NCBI GenBank assembly: GCA_015222985.1 | Contig: JADFWI010000543.1 | Location: 1 to 5,766, forward strand | DNA from: Pseudomonadota bacterium | GTDB taxonomy: Bacteria; Desulfobacterota; Desulfobacteria; Desulfobacterales; C00003060 | Length of the DNA: 5,766 nucleotides | Reading direction: 5' to 3' | In this document: in pieces, positions 5,644-5,766 of the stretch | Position numbering within the stretch: position 1 is the stretch's first letter | Layout of the letters: every line of letters begins with the position of its first letter | Translations under genes and position numbers: made by a program | The notes under the pieces: model-generated | What the model was told of the DNA's origin: nothing | Database searches by the model: none | The model's input: only the letters and a program-made list of their open reading frames with translations

Positions 5644-5766
5644 ATGATTTATATAGATGATTCAAACAAGTTCAAGGTCCTTGCCGCCATCTATTCCTTT
5701 TATGACCGGTTTCTTAAAGGCTTTTCCCTGGCTTGCAGGCCGGGTTGCCATGTCTGTTGTACTGTA
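5644..5766 (+). CDS. Cys-cluster (CxxxCxxCC) metal-chelating-like protein, N-terminal part
   Basis: An open frame runs from ATG 5644 to the right edge (41 codons, no stop). The upstream in-frame region reaches a TAA at 5605 with no other ATG/GTG/TTG, so this start is the only good one; AAAGGAAG at 5623-5630 is a possible ribosome site, somewhat far (13 bases). Residues 1-30 look like an amphipathic helix (KFKVLAAIYSFYDRFLKGF), followed by ACRPGCHVCCTV with C31, C35, C38 and C39. This spacing matches the N-terminal cysteine motif of YkgJ-like proteins (PF03692, putative zinc or iron chelation). The function is not established and only the first part is visible. It is transcribed away from the binding-protein/kinase operon, so no functional link is implied. 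Confidence 0.68.
   Translation, partial: MIYIDDSNKFKVLAAIYSFYDRFLKGFSLACRPGCHVCCTV

Overview
The window is a compact Gram-negative-type signalling/solute-binding locus. Almost everything is on the minus strand and is read from about 5200 down past position 1, with one divergent plus-strand gene starting near the right end. Signal peptides and lipoboxes imply a periplasm. The mix of dCache/HAMP histidine kinase, orphan binding proteins, a CxxxCxxCC protein and short 7-8 bp tandem repeats fits genomes such as Deltaproteobacteria in the broad sense, Nitrospirota or anammox-type Planctomycetes. I cannot place it more precisely from sequence alone.

Layout in direction of transcription (right to left): a decayed histidine-kinase remnant (about 5486-5191); a family-1 extracellular solute-binding lipoprotein with a GTG start (5194-3806); a short gap holding a GC-rich hairpin repeat; a PF04392-type ABC substrate-binding lipoprotein (about 3735-2749); a dCache-HAMP-HisKA-HATPase membrane histidine kinase (2736-829); and, overlapping its stop by 4 bp, a second PF04392-like secreted protein (832 to beyond the left edge). 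Spacing is tight (12 bp and 4 bp overlap around the kinase), so one operon is likely. On the plus strand a Cys-cluster protein of the YkgJ-like type starts at 5644 and runs off the right edge.

How the genes may work together: three different periplasmic binding proteins sit in line with one sensor kinase, and no permease, ATPase or response regulator is visible. Either the transport genes lie outside the window, or the binding proteins serve as ligand-presenting partners of the kinase (an inferred SBP-plus-kinase sensing system).

The most unusual DNA is repetitive. The kinase gene carries 98 bp of in-phase heptanucleotide repeats (TTCGTAG-type, then TCTCTGA-type), translated inside its ATP-binding domain. 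The upstream kinase remnant keeps an N-box block and a G2/C-terminal block, separated by heptamer-like units and a hairpin where the G1/F-box region should be. Its C-terminal tail also supplies the Shine-Dalgarno sequence and the overlapping stop/start of the first binding-protein gene.
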